Assembly: GCA_030435675.1 (NCBI GenBank)
Contig: CM059622.1
Coordinates: forward strand, 2,666,001 to 2,730,000
Reading direction: 5' to 3'
Length of the DNA stretch: 64,000 nucleotides
Origin: Steinernema hermaphroditum
Lineage: Eukaryota; Nematoda; Chromadorea; Rhabditida; Steinernematidae
A program made the translations under genes and the position numbers. The notes beneath the pieces were generated by a model, which was not told the origin of the DNA, did no database searches, and saw only the letters and a list, made by a program, of their open reading frames with translations. Below are positions 43,302 to 54,007 of this stretch, piece by piece (positions within the stretch are counted from its first letter, which is position 1; each line of letters opens with the position of its first letter).

Positions 43302-44303
43302 CTAATATCTGGTATAATCATATACGCCTTCTGGAGGCACTTGTGGGGGTTTTGTGGTCGGTGGTTTCGGCGTGCTTCGAGGGTTCAGATAATGCTCGCA
43401 ATCATCTTTTTGCAGCTGTCGGTCAGACTTAGCCTCTCCAAAGCGAGGTGGGCGGGGCGCGCTTCTTGGCTTTAGATAGTGCTCGTAATTTGCATCTCCT
43501 TGCGCCTGTCGGTTTGACTCAGCATCTAACAGGCGAGGTGGACGGGTCGCGCTTCTTGGCTTCAGATAATGCTCGTAACTGCCATCTTGTTGGCCGGAGT
43601 CAAGGTCTTCTAGGGGAATTGGGATCGACGGCGGATGCGCGTTTCTCGGTGTCAAGTAGTGCTCGTAGATTTCATCTGAAGGCGCATACCTAACAGTTCT
43701 TTGGACGTTTCGGGAAGCCTCAATATCACGTGTGTCCTAAATGACTGCTAACCGTGTGCCTTTACCTGCTCTTGTTGAGGTGTTTCCACATGGGCTCGTG
43801 GCAGTGTAGCTTCAAAAGCTTCTCTGTGACGATTAAAAATGGAATAAGCGTACTTGAGGATGTAAAAGCAGCAAACCGCTTCGACGATCACCAAGGACAG
43901 AGCCAAAAGGATGAATGGAAAATCTGAAAATAGAGCGCTCAAAGCACATTAAAGTGAACTTGCCCATCGCATTCATAAGAATATACAGAACTTCCAAAAA
44001 GAAAAGGAATATCTAAAAATAGGTGTCATCCAGCGATACAAAGTGACCTACATGAAAAAACAGATACACTCTAAATTCATTGAAAATCTTCTCCTTCTCT
44101 TCGTAGATGACTGCGTGAGTTAACAGCACTTGAAATCCAAGTCCTAACCAGCCTGAGGGCAGTAACATGGCGGCTGAAGTTCCATAGATGAGGTCACTTT
44201 CATTTTTTAAGGAGGAATTGACGAAGATGAGGATTAGAGTGAGGCCAAGAGTCCATATAAACCATAACATCCAGGTCGTTGAGAGACAAACAAGAGTGTT
44301 GTG
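43302..44303 (-). CDS. T5: four-TM protein with EHYLKPRS repeat tail (family T)
   Basis: Exons 44052-44303 (252 bp), 43964-44012 (49 bp), 43766-43923 and 43302-43736 give 297 aa beyond an unidentified first exon. TM segments: LVCLSTTWMLWFIWTLGLTLILIF, MLLPSGWLGLGFQVLLTHAV, IFLFFLEVLYILMNAM and FPFILLALSLVIVEAVCCFYIL. The tail carries four copies of a roughly 35-residue unit with (Y/C)EHYL(K/T/N)PR(S/N), separated by Pro/Gln linkers, ending YDYTRY; the Tyr-rich motifs look like phosphorylation or trafficking signals (inference). The intron after the 49-bp exon starts GC (GG/GCAAGT), a non-canonical GC-AG intron. Exon 2 has the same length as in T6 (252 bp). I could not place exon 1 (expected 9-13 codons) with confidence. 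Confidence 0.7.
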
Positions 44304-44339
44304 CTGAAAAATTGAGCTTAACCAGGGTGGATACACATC

Positions 44340-45268
44340 TGCTCTTTAGATTTTTGCTGGGTTTAACGATATTTCATGGCGTTGACAAAAGCGCAAACCC
44401 TTGTGTACAAATCTATTGCACTGTAGCATTGAAGGGTCAAAGGCGGAAGCTATAAACATCCCTGTAACTTCGCAGTGTTTGGCTCTGGCATCGAATGAAT
44501 TTTATCCTTGTTAGCACCAGTTAATCATTTAAAATTATATTGCCAACTCTTGTACTTTTTGGTGAACAATTCCAACTTCTCATTCCGCGATCTACATGCC
44601 ACGTGCGCGACTTCCAATGTTTCATGAGCTTCTTGAAGGTATGCATTGTATGTCCCGTAATTCCAGTTTTGCGGAAGTGCACGTATCGAACTTAGCTACA
44701 GAATGTTTCGTTATCAGGCGCCACAGACGTGAAAATAAAGACGAAATATGAGAAAATATCTGAAAAAATCGCGACAAGTGTGATCACAAAAAACGGCATG
44801 TTCTCTAATTAACCTCTACAGCTGCCCTTTCTATTTTTTCTATGATACCCACATATCCAATCGTTGCTCAATATAGAACAAATGGTCCGCTTTCCAAGTA
44901 GCCTCAAGCCCCTCATCCGAACGATACAATAAATAAGGTATGTGCGACCATGTCCGAAAATAGTCCTTGAGATGGTGCGCCATTTTCAATTTTACAATTT
45001 AGAGGGTACATCGATGTAGCTATGAGTTTCACCCGCATGGTGCATGTCTCCATTGCCTGATACAGTACTTAACCAATTTGAAACGCTAGCGTTAGCGGAA
45101 CATGGTGATCGAACGGCTCCATCTTTTGAGATTAGCTGTTACCATATATGATGGAATGTCCAGGTGCCAGATCAAGTACCGTCAAAACAAATTCGTCCTC
45201 CAAATTTAGAAGGAACGCAAATAAAAAGCTAGAATTCATAAACCTGATCTCAACAGTGCATCAATCTA
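44340..45268. other. Intergenic with MITE fragments
   Basis: 44990-45250 matches M1 interior ('cagtacttaacca', 'gcggaacatggtgatc', 'ttttgagattagc') in the opposite orientation to element M2 that follows. No gene seen. Confidence 0.45.
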
Positions 45269-45339
45269 TTGGGTTGAGTCTTTGAAAATTTCGCATAGCG
45301 TAAACATTATTTCTTTTCGCCGTGTTTTCACTTGCGATG

Positions 45340-45838
45340 TTGTTGATTTTCACGATTTTATTTCGCGAATCAAAGGCATTATGCCTTGCGCGACACCGAA
45401 AATAGACAAACAGAGGATGTCGGGAATACAGCTTCATCCCTGGCGCGGCGTAGATGTCGAACCGGTGGTTGGCGGAGAGCTTCATGGGGCTTCTGGGAAT
45501 CGGCAAATCTTCGGATTCAGGAGCGGAAGATCGTTTGCGGCACAGCGCACGCTTCTGTGCTCGAATCTGATGGTCCGTGGTCCGGGAGTTGCGTCTTCGA
45601 TGGTGGTGGCGTCCTCAGAGCGTCGGCGACCTTCGGGATGACTTCTCACGTGGCCGGATTCTTGACGTTAGACATCTTGTTGTCAGCGGTGGTGGGACTA
45701 CGGCTTCCGGGTGTCCCAATTCCCTCTGGAAGCCGGAAAACTCATACATGCCACGGGGTTTGCCATCTGACCGACCAGACACTCAGAGAGCGACCGGAGG
45801 GACCGACCGCTCACCACCGCGACACGAGTGAGAGATGA
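45340..45838 (-). mobile_element. SINE-like repeat family A, copy 2 (inside M2)
   Basis: Matches 17320-17853 over its length, with head 'ctcactcgtgtcgcggtggtg' (minus) and a shortened tail near 45345-45365. Open frames in it are shared only as noise. Confidence 0.7.
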
Positions 45839-45847
45839 GTACAGTAA

Positions 45848-46136
45848 ATTCTCACCCTACACTATAATAGGCCACTTCTGCATTGCACTCCTCATGATGC
45901 TGGAGGTCCATTCTGTCATGATGTGGCATTTTTTGGCTCCTCGAGATTTCGAAATACGAAGTGATGTTCGGGCTTCCTATGGTATTAATTGTGTGATGGA
46001 CGGTGACTGTCTTCAACAACATATGTCGTTGGGATTTGCTTCCGAATGCACCTATCGCTGCGTTCGTCATATATCAAAACATAAGCTAATCTCAAAAAGA
46101 TCGAAACGCCAAATCAAGATGTTTCCAATTGGTTAA
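45848..46136 (+). CDS. MITE-borne TM ORF, second copy
   Basis: From IIGHFCIALLMMLEVHS onwards aligns without gaps with the M1 ORF for about 65 codons (APRDFEIRSDVRASYGINCVM, then SLGF). The ATG is replaced by ATA at the equivalent position, so the start may lie elsewhere or the ORF may be a spliced exon. Confidence 0.3.
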
Positions 46137-46838
46137 GTGCTACAACAGCTACAACATGGTGCCTGAAACCTGACATTTCCAAGTTGACCTCCACAATGGC
46201 CCTCCGTCTTGAGCTGAGAGATTCCTTTTTTGCTGCTTATATAGCACTCTCTTCGGCCTATCTTGCGGTCGTCCACAAATGACAACATCAGAGGAAACCA
46301 CTATGAATAAAATAAAGAGGTCGGAAATTGGACCTAACCGTTTTTCGGCTCATAACCCTAGATTTTCTGTGAGAGAAAGGAATGCGGCTCTTGTCCACAA
46401 CGTTGGCTCAAGCGGCTCAAATAATATGCTATGAAAAAGCTTCATTACAAGAATGCGAAATTTTCACCGACTCAACCCAATATTTGGACCTGGCACGAAG
46501 TACTATGAACTTAGGGAATGTTTGTTCCAAACGTCAGTTTCAATGTAACTAACCAACAGAAATTTACAGAAAAATTTAAAGATATGCATAAAAACCTACT
46601 CGACTAACAGAATTTGCACACATGCGAACAAGAGCCACTCGTCGTGCCAATGCAAATAACAGGAGTCTAATGGGATGTGCTATCAAATTCGCGACGACGC
46701 GACGTAAGACGATAAGAAGTCAAAGAAGGCTATGGTCAATGGTCTATAGACAGCTCTGTTGGACACGACATGTGGATCAACCGAACGAGAAATAAATCCA
46801 GCTTTTAATAGTTCGTGAGAAAAAATTATTGGTACTGC

Positions 46839-47571
46839 TCAAATCTGAATTTCATCATACAACCCTTCAGACGCTCTATTCCGCGAAGGTTCTGGTGGGA
46901 TATTCCTCTTCCATCCGAGCGCTTTTTCTGCGTTGAAAAGTCGTTGACCACGACGAAGAGCAGCGAGCACAAGAGGTGCCAAACGTCCGAGTTGAAGGAA
47001 GCCAGCGTGAAGAGCGTATATGTATCTCACGTAAAAGCACATGTAGATCATTGTAACGAATTGAACGATGAGCACCAAGAAGCTCGCGAAGGCCAATGGA
47101 CTGACGGCTAAATAAGCAATTGTCCTGGTTGATATGTGTCTCAGTTACTCACACATCGCACAGATTATAACAAAAACGAGTTCGACACCTATAGCATACG
47201 CCTAAAACATGCCAAAAAGTGATACATAAAATAAACTGATTTTACCTGGTAGAAGATATAGAGTAACAACTCAATAAAGATTCGTCTTTCAACGTCTTGC
47301 TCGTAAATTACTACATGCGTTGCGAGCACTTGAAAGCCGAGACCAAAAAAGGCGACAGAAACTAGGACGATAACGGAGAAAATCGATAAAAGGGGATCGT
47401 CTTTTTTATGAAACACTAATACAAAAGCGGTGACCAAACCGGTCGCCACAAGTGCCCATAGAATCCATGTGGTGATTAGGCAAGCAATCGTGTTGTACTG
47501 AATTACGAATTAGTTCATGAAGGTTAAGATGAGACTGGTCTCACTCGATTAACTGAGTCCATGCAAGCCAT
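46839..47571 (-). CDS. T6: four-TM membrane protein (family T)
   Basis: Exons 47545-47571 (9 codons, MACMDSVNR), 47246-47497 (252 bp), 47153-47201 (49 bp) and 46839-47107 give 198 aa, a complete model. TM segments: TIACLITTWILWALVATGLVTAFVLVF, IFSVIVLVSVAFFGLGFQVLATHVVIY, AIGVELVFVIICAM and PLAFASFLVLIVQFVTMIYMCFY. Exon 2 aligns with T5 through HNTLVCLSTTWMLW/YNTIACLITTWILW and GLGFQVL. The C-terminal tail is short and charged (EPSRNRASEGLYDEIQI). T5 and T6 are the closest pair in the family. Function unknown. Confidence 0.8.
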
Positions 47572-47579
47572 GGCGATAA

Positions 47580-49139
47580 CTTCATTGAACACTCGTGGGA
47601 AGCTGCTTATAGACGGCACCCCGTATTTCGGGGTTTATCAGTGGCCGGTGACGATGCGGAGAATGGGATGTGATAAGAAAAAGGAGCTAGACGTTTTATT
47701 AGTTTGGGCTGATCTGGTGTGAAATGTCACTTTTTCAAATGTTGATGGAAACGTCCTAGTTTCAAAAATGGCCGGTTCCAGAGTGAAACCAAAGTTTGCA
47801 AAAAAATAGCAGTTTAGGTGTGTTAGTTATTCTCACTCATGTTGTGGATGTGAGCTGCTGGCTTCTCAGTCGCTCTCTGAGGGGGCGGTAGGGTCTAAAA
47901 CGGCGCTTAGCACTTCACTTACTCAGCTAACACATCGGCTTATCAGTCGGGGCGGCTTTGCAACTTCCACCTCTAGGTGGAAGTGCGACCGCCAAGAATA
48001 ACAATGGTTTTGGGTGTCTAATGCATGTCCATGGTAGTCCACATCGTTCTCTTCCATTTGTGTTCTGGTTTCTCAGCAGTGATAGTTTCTCAGGTTTCTG
48101 GTTTCTCAGCAGTGATATGCTCAAGATCGACGACGTCCCCTTCGTTCGCTGTGCTTCACGGCCACATCCTCGCCTGCCGCCGGATATTCAACGATGGTGT
48201 GTATGCCACTATGCCACTGATGGTTCTCTGGCCCACTTTGCTGTGCCTCACCGCCAAGAATCGACTAGATTCCGCTCTTACCCCGGTGCTTTTAAGAATT
48301 AGCATGTTAGCATGCATTGATCTGTTTCGTATGCATTGATTTTTAAAAATTCCACAATTACAGCCTATTGACAGATGGAATTTAACATGCTTAGCATGCA
48401 TTGATCACATCTCATTGAGTACTGCAGTACGATTATGTGAGAGAAAGACCCTGAGACTAAGCCAAGCGTACGTGCGCACAGTTCGGCAATTAAGGAGTGA
48501 GAGAGTCACCGCGGAGAACGACACCGAGCCTTCTGTGCCGAGAAGCGAGAAGAAGCTCCTTCATCTTTGATCGATGACGAAGAAGAAGACGAACAACAAA
48601 TATTAGAAATACTGTAAAATTCGACCGAATTTGCGTTGATTTGTATCACCGAATATAAGAGGAGACGATGTGTAGTACCGTAACAACAAGACATTTTGAC
48701 AGACAGAAGAGAGACACGTCGTCATCGTGAGTATGAACCGGGTTGTCTTTTTGAAACTGACGAAAATGATCTCCTATTACCGTAGGACTCATTGCTCCTG
48801 AGAACTGATTGACCGATGTCCCTGATTGGGCACTAAAGATACGGTAAACGTCTCTTTTCCTCGCTTCCATCTCGACTTTCATGGCTGCTTACAAACGGCG
48901 CGACGGTGCGACCGGTGCGACTGGCGGTGCCACCGATCTATGTGTTTTTTTATTTATCGGGCAATCGGAAACACAAAACGGTTGAATGTGTGCATACTTT
49001 GTTCCCGTGAAAATTGAAATGTATATTGCTTTTTTTGATACCTTATAACTACGAAGCCTTACATGTTTATGGACCGGTAGACGATTTGTATTTGAAATGT
49101 CCGCTTCAGATTGTTTCTTATGTTTTGCCCGTATTTTCC
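47580..49139. other. Intergenic, mostly unassigned
   Basis: No supported gene. Local direct repeats: 'tctcagcagtgata' (48072 and 48105) and 'a.catg.tagcatgcattgat' (48300 and 48390), the latter containing the palindrome AGCATGCT-like core. Short ORFs lack domains. Confidence 0.4.
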
Positions 49140-49295
49140 ATGATAGCTAATGCGGTTGCGGAACTCTGTACACGCCACGATACAGCCATGTTCAGTTCGA
49201 TTTTGCAACAGCTTGACAACGACCGGCTGAAGAAGGCACAGCCAACGTATCAAGAACATATTCGAAGTCTTTTCCGTTTATCACTTAAAAGGTGA
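49140..49295 (+). CDS. Hypothetical small protein
   Basis: 52 codons from MIANAVAELCTRHD, with an amphipathic, non-repetitive sequence (SILQQLDNDRLKKAQPTYQEHIRSLF); the frame is open further upstream to about 49014. Could be a terminal exon. No domain recognised. Confidence 0.25.
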   Translation: MIANAVAELCTRHDTAMFSSILQQLDNDRLKKAQPTYQEHIRSLFRLSLKR

Positions 49296-49652
49296 TGAAA
49301 CAACCGGTTCCAGAAGCTTTATATCGTGAGATGCGGCTGTAGGCATCACACTTCTGGTATTAGATGTCTCAATGCTTGCTTTCGCTGCAGAGCAGCTGTC
49401 TTGTAGACGGAAGCGGCAAACTCGTGTTCATTTGGTGTAGAGCGTGAGGTCACATTGCGGCGTGGTTCTTCCGCTTCTTCCGTGCGGTTTGGTGGGTGAT
49501 TTAGCGTTCATTTTATGTGTATCCTTGCCACCCGGTAACTAAAAATTCAAATCGAAATCCTATCCGTCTATCGCGCGTGTTTCTAATACCTATTGCCAGT
49601 TACGTTTCTTAACATCGTCATTGATCGCATTCGTTTCCAGGATATCCAATAG

Positions 49653-50667
49653 ATGATGAGATCGTCGAAACCTCAAATCTCGGAGGTCCGCACACGCCGT
49701 GAAACGGCCGCATTGAAACGATATCTCCGAGAAAAATACAAAGGTAACCAATGATCTTTTTGCTGTGTTCTTAACTAATTCTCTCAATTGTAGATTCCGG
49801 CAAAACGAACGTTTATCCCATGATGGCGTTCAACTTCATCGCTCTTGGTGATGGAGAAGACGAAGATGATCCTGTGGACGACGTGTTCGGAGTGCGTTTC
49901 ACCATTCGCCATGGTGTGTTGGACACGTTTCATTTGCACGATATTGGACAGAGTATCAACTTGGTTTCTGTGCAGTTTCCTGAGTGTTGAATTTTGAGGT
50001 TCACCTGGCGACGTTTGCGAATCGCTCAAGAACTTCCTGCAAACTGCATTTTCTGGTGAACCGATCATCGTCGCCGAGGGAGAGCGCGATCGGGTCGTCA
50101 AGTTCTTGGACCAGTACATGCAAAGCGGTGTGTTTTGGAGGAATCCGTTCAGAAGTCAACGACCTTGTCTATTTCAGAAGGCAAAGACCTGATGTCGTCA
50201 ACGTTTACGATCTGGGAGCTGCAGATCTGCTTCTTCGATCTGCTGGCACACCAGTTCTTTGACAATCATACTAACACGAAGAAGGAAGGAATAATCGAGG
50301 AAGAATTCCGGGCAATCAAGAGCAACCACCAGATCGCATTGTGCTGCCGCTTCTTTGCCTGGGACGTTGTGTTCGATCTGTACAGCTTCTGTCGCATGAT
50401 CGATCTGTCGTCCAACGTGTACTTTGGCGAAAACATTTGGCCTCCTGGGGAGCACATGTTTGGCCTGGTGTTTCCGTTTCCCGAAGATCAGATGTTGCCC
50501 GAAAGTCTGGAAGGTTTGTTTGTGTTTGAAATAATCTTTAAAGGCGTATTTTTTCAGGAAACCGCTTGTGGCAAGCTCCAAAGAATGCCCAAGAAGCAAA
50601 GAACAGGAACAACTACACCCCGCACTTCTGCAAGAAGCCGAGGATCTACGGACGCGAGCCTATTTGA
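49653..50667 (+). CDS. Probable Maelstrom-domain protein
   Basis: Five exons (49653-49743, 49794-49952, 49999-50127, 50178-50513, 50558-50667) joined by 43-55-bp introns in consistent phase 1 give 274 aa. The segment VRFTIRHGVLDTFHLHDIG resembles the 'FSLxxGVxxxFHxxI' start of the Maelstrom (MAEL) domain. LKNFLQ...PIIVAEGERDRVVKFLDQYM...FTIWELQICFFDLLAHQF follows the order expected of that RNase H-like fold, and a His/Cys cluster (SNHQIALCCRFF...FC) stands where MAEL has its conserved Cys/His residues. Maelstrom proteins act in germline piRNA/transposon silencing in other animals. The N-terminal HMG box of many homologues is absent. The start follows an acceptor-like TTTCCAG at 49640, a possible trans-splice site. 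The identification is from memory of the motif and needs a profile search. Confidence 0.55.
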
Positions 50668-50776
50668 ACTTTTGTGTTAGAGATATTTTGTGTTATTTGT
50701 CGATTGATTTCGTTAAGATTGAATTGTAGCATGCGGTAACAAGACGGTCGTTTACTCTTCAGGATTCAAACATTTC

Positions 50777-51138
50777 TCAAAGCGCTGCATCGTCGTTTTT
50801 TCCTGCGTCGCCTCCAGTCGCCTTCAACGTAAGCACCATCGTCGGTTCGTTCTTGGGCGGCCCCTTAGGTGCGGGTTCTTCCGAGACCGGCTGCGTTGGT
50901 TCCAGATCCTTTTCTGGTGGCTTCGGACCTGCAACTGCAGCCGGGGCACCGGCCGGGGGCGGCGTCTGCTTCGCGGCAGTCGTCGATTCAACCTTTGCAG
51001 GTTCTTCTGTAGGCAAGTTGTAAGCGTGACTTGAAAAGAGGGAAACTTACTACTTTTCGACGAAGAACACCCGACGATGGCGAGGATGGAAACGCCGCCA
51101 AGGGAAACGGCGTACAGTCCGATCGAGAGGAGAGACAT
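50777..51138 (-). CDS. Small Pro/Ala-rich membrane-anchored protein
   Basis: Two exons (51051-51138 and 50777-51006, 44-bp intron) give 105 aa. An N-terminal hydrophobic segment (LLSIGLYAVSLGGVSILAIVGCSSS) looks like a signal anchor. The remainder is Pro/Ala/Lys/Glu-rich and disordered. It converges with the Maelstrom-like gene (110 bp apart). No family recognised. Confidence 0.5.
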
Positions 51139-51538
51139 CGTCGGACGCACCGCTCGCGCAGTTTGCTCGAATCGAAACTGGCGCAAAGTGTTTGGAGAGA
51201 GACTGTCTGCAGAAGAGACAACGTGTCTATTTCTGCGAAAGGTGGATCGCTGTAGAGGCGAAAGTTTATGCGTCTGTGTCTAATCGTATTTGCAGGGAGA
51301 GTCTGCTAATGTGTCTGTTTTTAAGTTTGGAAGTATTTCGAAGATTGTCGGTGTGGAGGTCGGTCTGTCATAAGCCTAGCGCTAAGTGGATTACGAATAG
51401 GGCGCTTTACAAAAAGTGTGCCAGAACTGTTTGATAAGCGTATTAGAGCAGGGCGATCTCTTGCAGAGAACAGCCCGGCCGAAAAGCACATTCCTAATCA
51501 ACGCAGTCATAAAACAGCGCTCTTCTTTCCTCCTTGCG

Positions 51539-52154
51539 ATGGGTTGCTCCGGAGTCTACGTATCGATTACTTTTATTTCCACCTTAATCATCTGGATTCT
51601 TTCCATAGGCCATGTAGCAGCGTACTGGCCACAGTATCGTGTAAAGTACCGTATTGGCAACAACTGGGTGATCCAATCTTATGAAATCATAAATCCCCCA
51701 ACGCTGACGGCGTTCGCAACATCGATGGCGGTTGTGGCATGCATTCCACTCGTAATGACCATTTCAATCTGCCTCGTTTCGCAGAAAGGAAACTCGTTAC
51801 CACGACGCGTACTATTCCTGATTCTCTGGGTGAGTTCGTGATTCCATCGCCGTATAATGGACTGTGGTGGGACACCCAGCAACACTAGCTTCTACCCACA
51901 TGTGTATGCCGCACATAGCCAATTTCCCATTCTAGCTCTGCGCCCTTTCCCTCTTCACCGTCAACGTGTACTTTCTCGCTACCGGTAAGTGTTTCTTGTC
52001 ACTTTAGCCTTTTACCGATTCTTCAGAATGTTACACACTAGCGTTTCTCTATCTGCTCCTCGTCGTCGTGCAACTTCCACTGCTCGTCATACTCTGTCTT
52101 CCGCGAAGATCGGCCAGTGGGGGTGGCGAAGCGACTAGATTACTGGGCATCTAA
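51539..52154 (+). CDS. T7: four-TM membrane protein, frameshifted tail (family T)
   Basis: Exons 51539-51829, 51936-51984 (49 bp) and 52027-52154 give 155 aa as read. TM segments: VYVSITFISTLIIWILSIGHVAAYW, LTAFATSMAVVACIPLVMTISICLV, CALSLFTVNVYFLA and LAFLYLLLVVVQLPLLVILCL. The stop comes soon after a run of five G (52119-52123). With one G fewer, the frame would continue (VAKRLDYWASKLRRI) to a GT donor at about 52170 and join an exon at about 52204-52420 (PPVEDVLPSESIV... to RRPCD), giving a polar tail like those of other T proteins. So either an assembly/sequencing error or a recent frameshift. The short separate first exon seen in T4/T6 is not evident here. Confidence 0.7.
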
Positions 52155-52420
52155 ACTTCGCCGAATACATACGGTAGAATTTGGTGTTCCCTTGCACTGA
52201 ATTTACTTCCCTTACCTGTCAGGCTCCACCCGTTGAGGATGTCCTACCTTCCGAATCCATTGTGAACGTAGCGCTTGATGATGTGCAGCCAAGACGAGTC
52301 TCTCGATCGCCCTCGTATCACGATATTTTCGGACCTAATTCGTATCCAGCCGGTCAATCAAGCTTCACATATCCGACGCAACAATGCCCCCCGTATCTGA
52401 CGAGAAGACCCTGTGATTGA

Positions 52421-54007
52421 TCTTTCTTCTTTGATCTCGAAGTTGATTCGCATAAAGAGAGTTAAAAGAGACGTAGGGACGGACCAAAGATCGTCAATGT
52501 TAGAGGTATAGTCGATGTAAACGGATTGGGGCACGCGTCCTGCCACGAAATTTGCGCTATTAGTAAGAATCAGACGTTCGCTCATAATGGGATTCGCAGG
52601 TTTCGTGAATGATTTGTGCATATCTCGATGCCGGGGGCGTATTTTCGGATTTCCAACGTTGAAAATGTAGCAAAAGCTCTGTGCGTTCGAATGCGCACAG
52701 ATTTGTTTGATTTCGCGCCGTGTGCGCAGAGAAATTAACTCATCTTTGTAATGAGAGGAGATATTTTCCCGATTCTATGCGTATTTTTGAGCGTCGTGGG
52801 CCGTACATCAGCTGTAACACGCTGGAAAATAGCTAAGGCAGCGCGAATGAATGTTTGTTTGAAGCGTAGAGGGAGGAAGAGCGGTTGCCGTATGTTAGTC
52901 AGGTGCAGTCGCAACCAGATTCAATGACTCCACAATCTTGACCTTTTAGAGATTTCAGGTGCACTGCGACGCTCTGAAACGCGCGTCAATGATCTGTAAA
53001 GTGCAAATGAGAACTTGATGAGAGAAAATAATGCTTAGAGAGAAGATCAGAAAGATGGAGGAGGTCCGATATAGCGATTATTTTGACTTGTCACCGCTCG
53101 GATACTTGAGATTACGCTAAATCACCTCATGGTCCTCTTTCCTTCTGATATAACACCCATTGGATCAAAGTTGTGCAGAAAAAATGCTTCGAGAATGCCA
53201 TTGCGGAAGTAGATCGCTGTCTCGAGTATGACAGCGTAGAAGTTCACCTAGACGATCAAATCACTGACAGTGCGAATTCGGACGATAGCACCGATGAATC
53301 AGAACATGAAGTAGCTTTAGATGATGACGATTAGAAACGCAAAAATGGAGCATTATTTGTATCTATTCATCACTTTTTCATAAATCGCTTAATTTCTCTG
53401 CGACTATTGAATTTGGCAACTCGAGTGACATGTCATTCGATGGAGCATTTAATTCTGCACAAATTTGACGTTGGAATTTCCGCGAAACGCTCTAGTTCGC
53501 TCGAAAATGACGAAAAAAGACAGGGAGTACGAAACCCCCATTGAAAAAATGCGAAAGGGAGCAAAACTACGGTAGTCGTGTGGTCCCGCCACGAGCACCT
53601 TGCGGACCCCAATCCGTTTACACCGACTATATCACAATCGTATCCAAAAAAGCAAATAACTATAAACTTAGTTGTCACTCGAAGAGCTGTTCTATTGAGA
53701 GCTATTCTCTTCTCCGGAAACTGAAAAGTAACTGGACTTTGGATTGGCTAAATGACGGGTATTGTCAAATTTTGGCTTTAAATAATATAAACATAAAATT
53801 GATGAAAACGGACTGATGATCGCCGTGTTCCGAAAGACAGATCGGTATGTTCGAGAAGCTTGAAGTCGATTGAAAGAGTTCGAACTGGTGTGATTATCGA
53901 GCGCTCACGTCCTTATCTATTTCCACTCAGGTGATGAAGCTTTCCCACGGACATCATCGACGATAAAGGGGTCCATTGATTGCCTGTCCTGCGGTCATAC
54001 TTCCCGA
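52421..54007. other. Intergenic with one degenerate coding piece
   Basis: 53145-53334 (plus) is open as HWIKVVQKKCFENAIAEV... ending in an acidic tail (ALDDDD); it looks like the 3' end of a transposase-type or unknown gene, but the upstream part is missing. No other gene recognised. Confidence 0.35.

Larger units (their letters stand above)
45269..46480 (+). mobile_element. Mariner-type MITE (M2) interrupted by a SINE
   Basis: TIRs of 27 bp (TTGGGTTGAGTC...TTTCGCA, two mismatches) with flanking TA (45267-45268 and 46481-46482). Removing the family A SINE at 45340-45838 leaves about 710 bp homologous to M1 in reverse orientation, including the small TM ORF (45848-46136 region). The SINE is therefore younger than the MITE. 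Confidence 0.75.

Noticed and set aside
45386..45838. 150-codon ORF and similar ORFs at 17268-17663, 58447-58752 and 63539-63931
   Set aside because: All fall inside SINE family A copies; frames and starts differ between copies.
48890..48995. Short GATGATGG-type ORF (MAAYKRRDGATG...)
   Set aside because: 34 codons of simple repeat with no splice partner.
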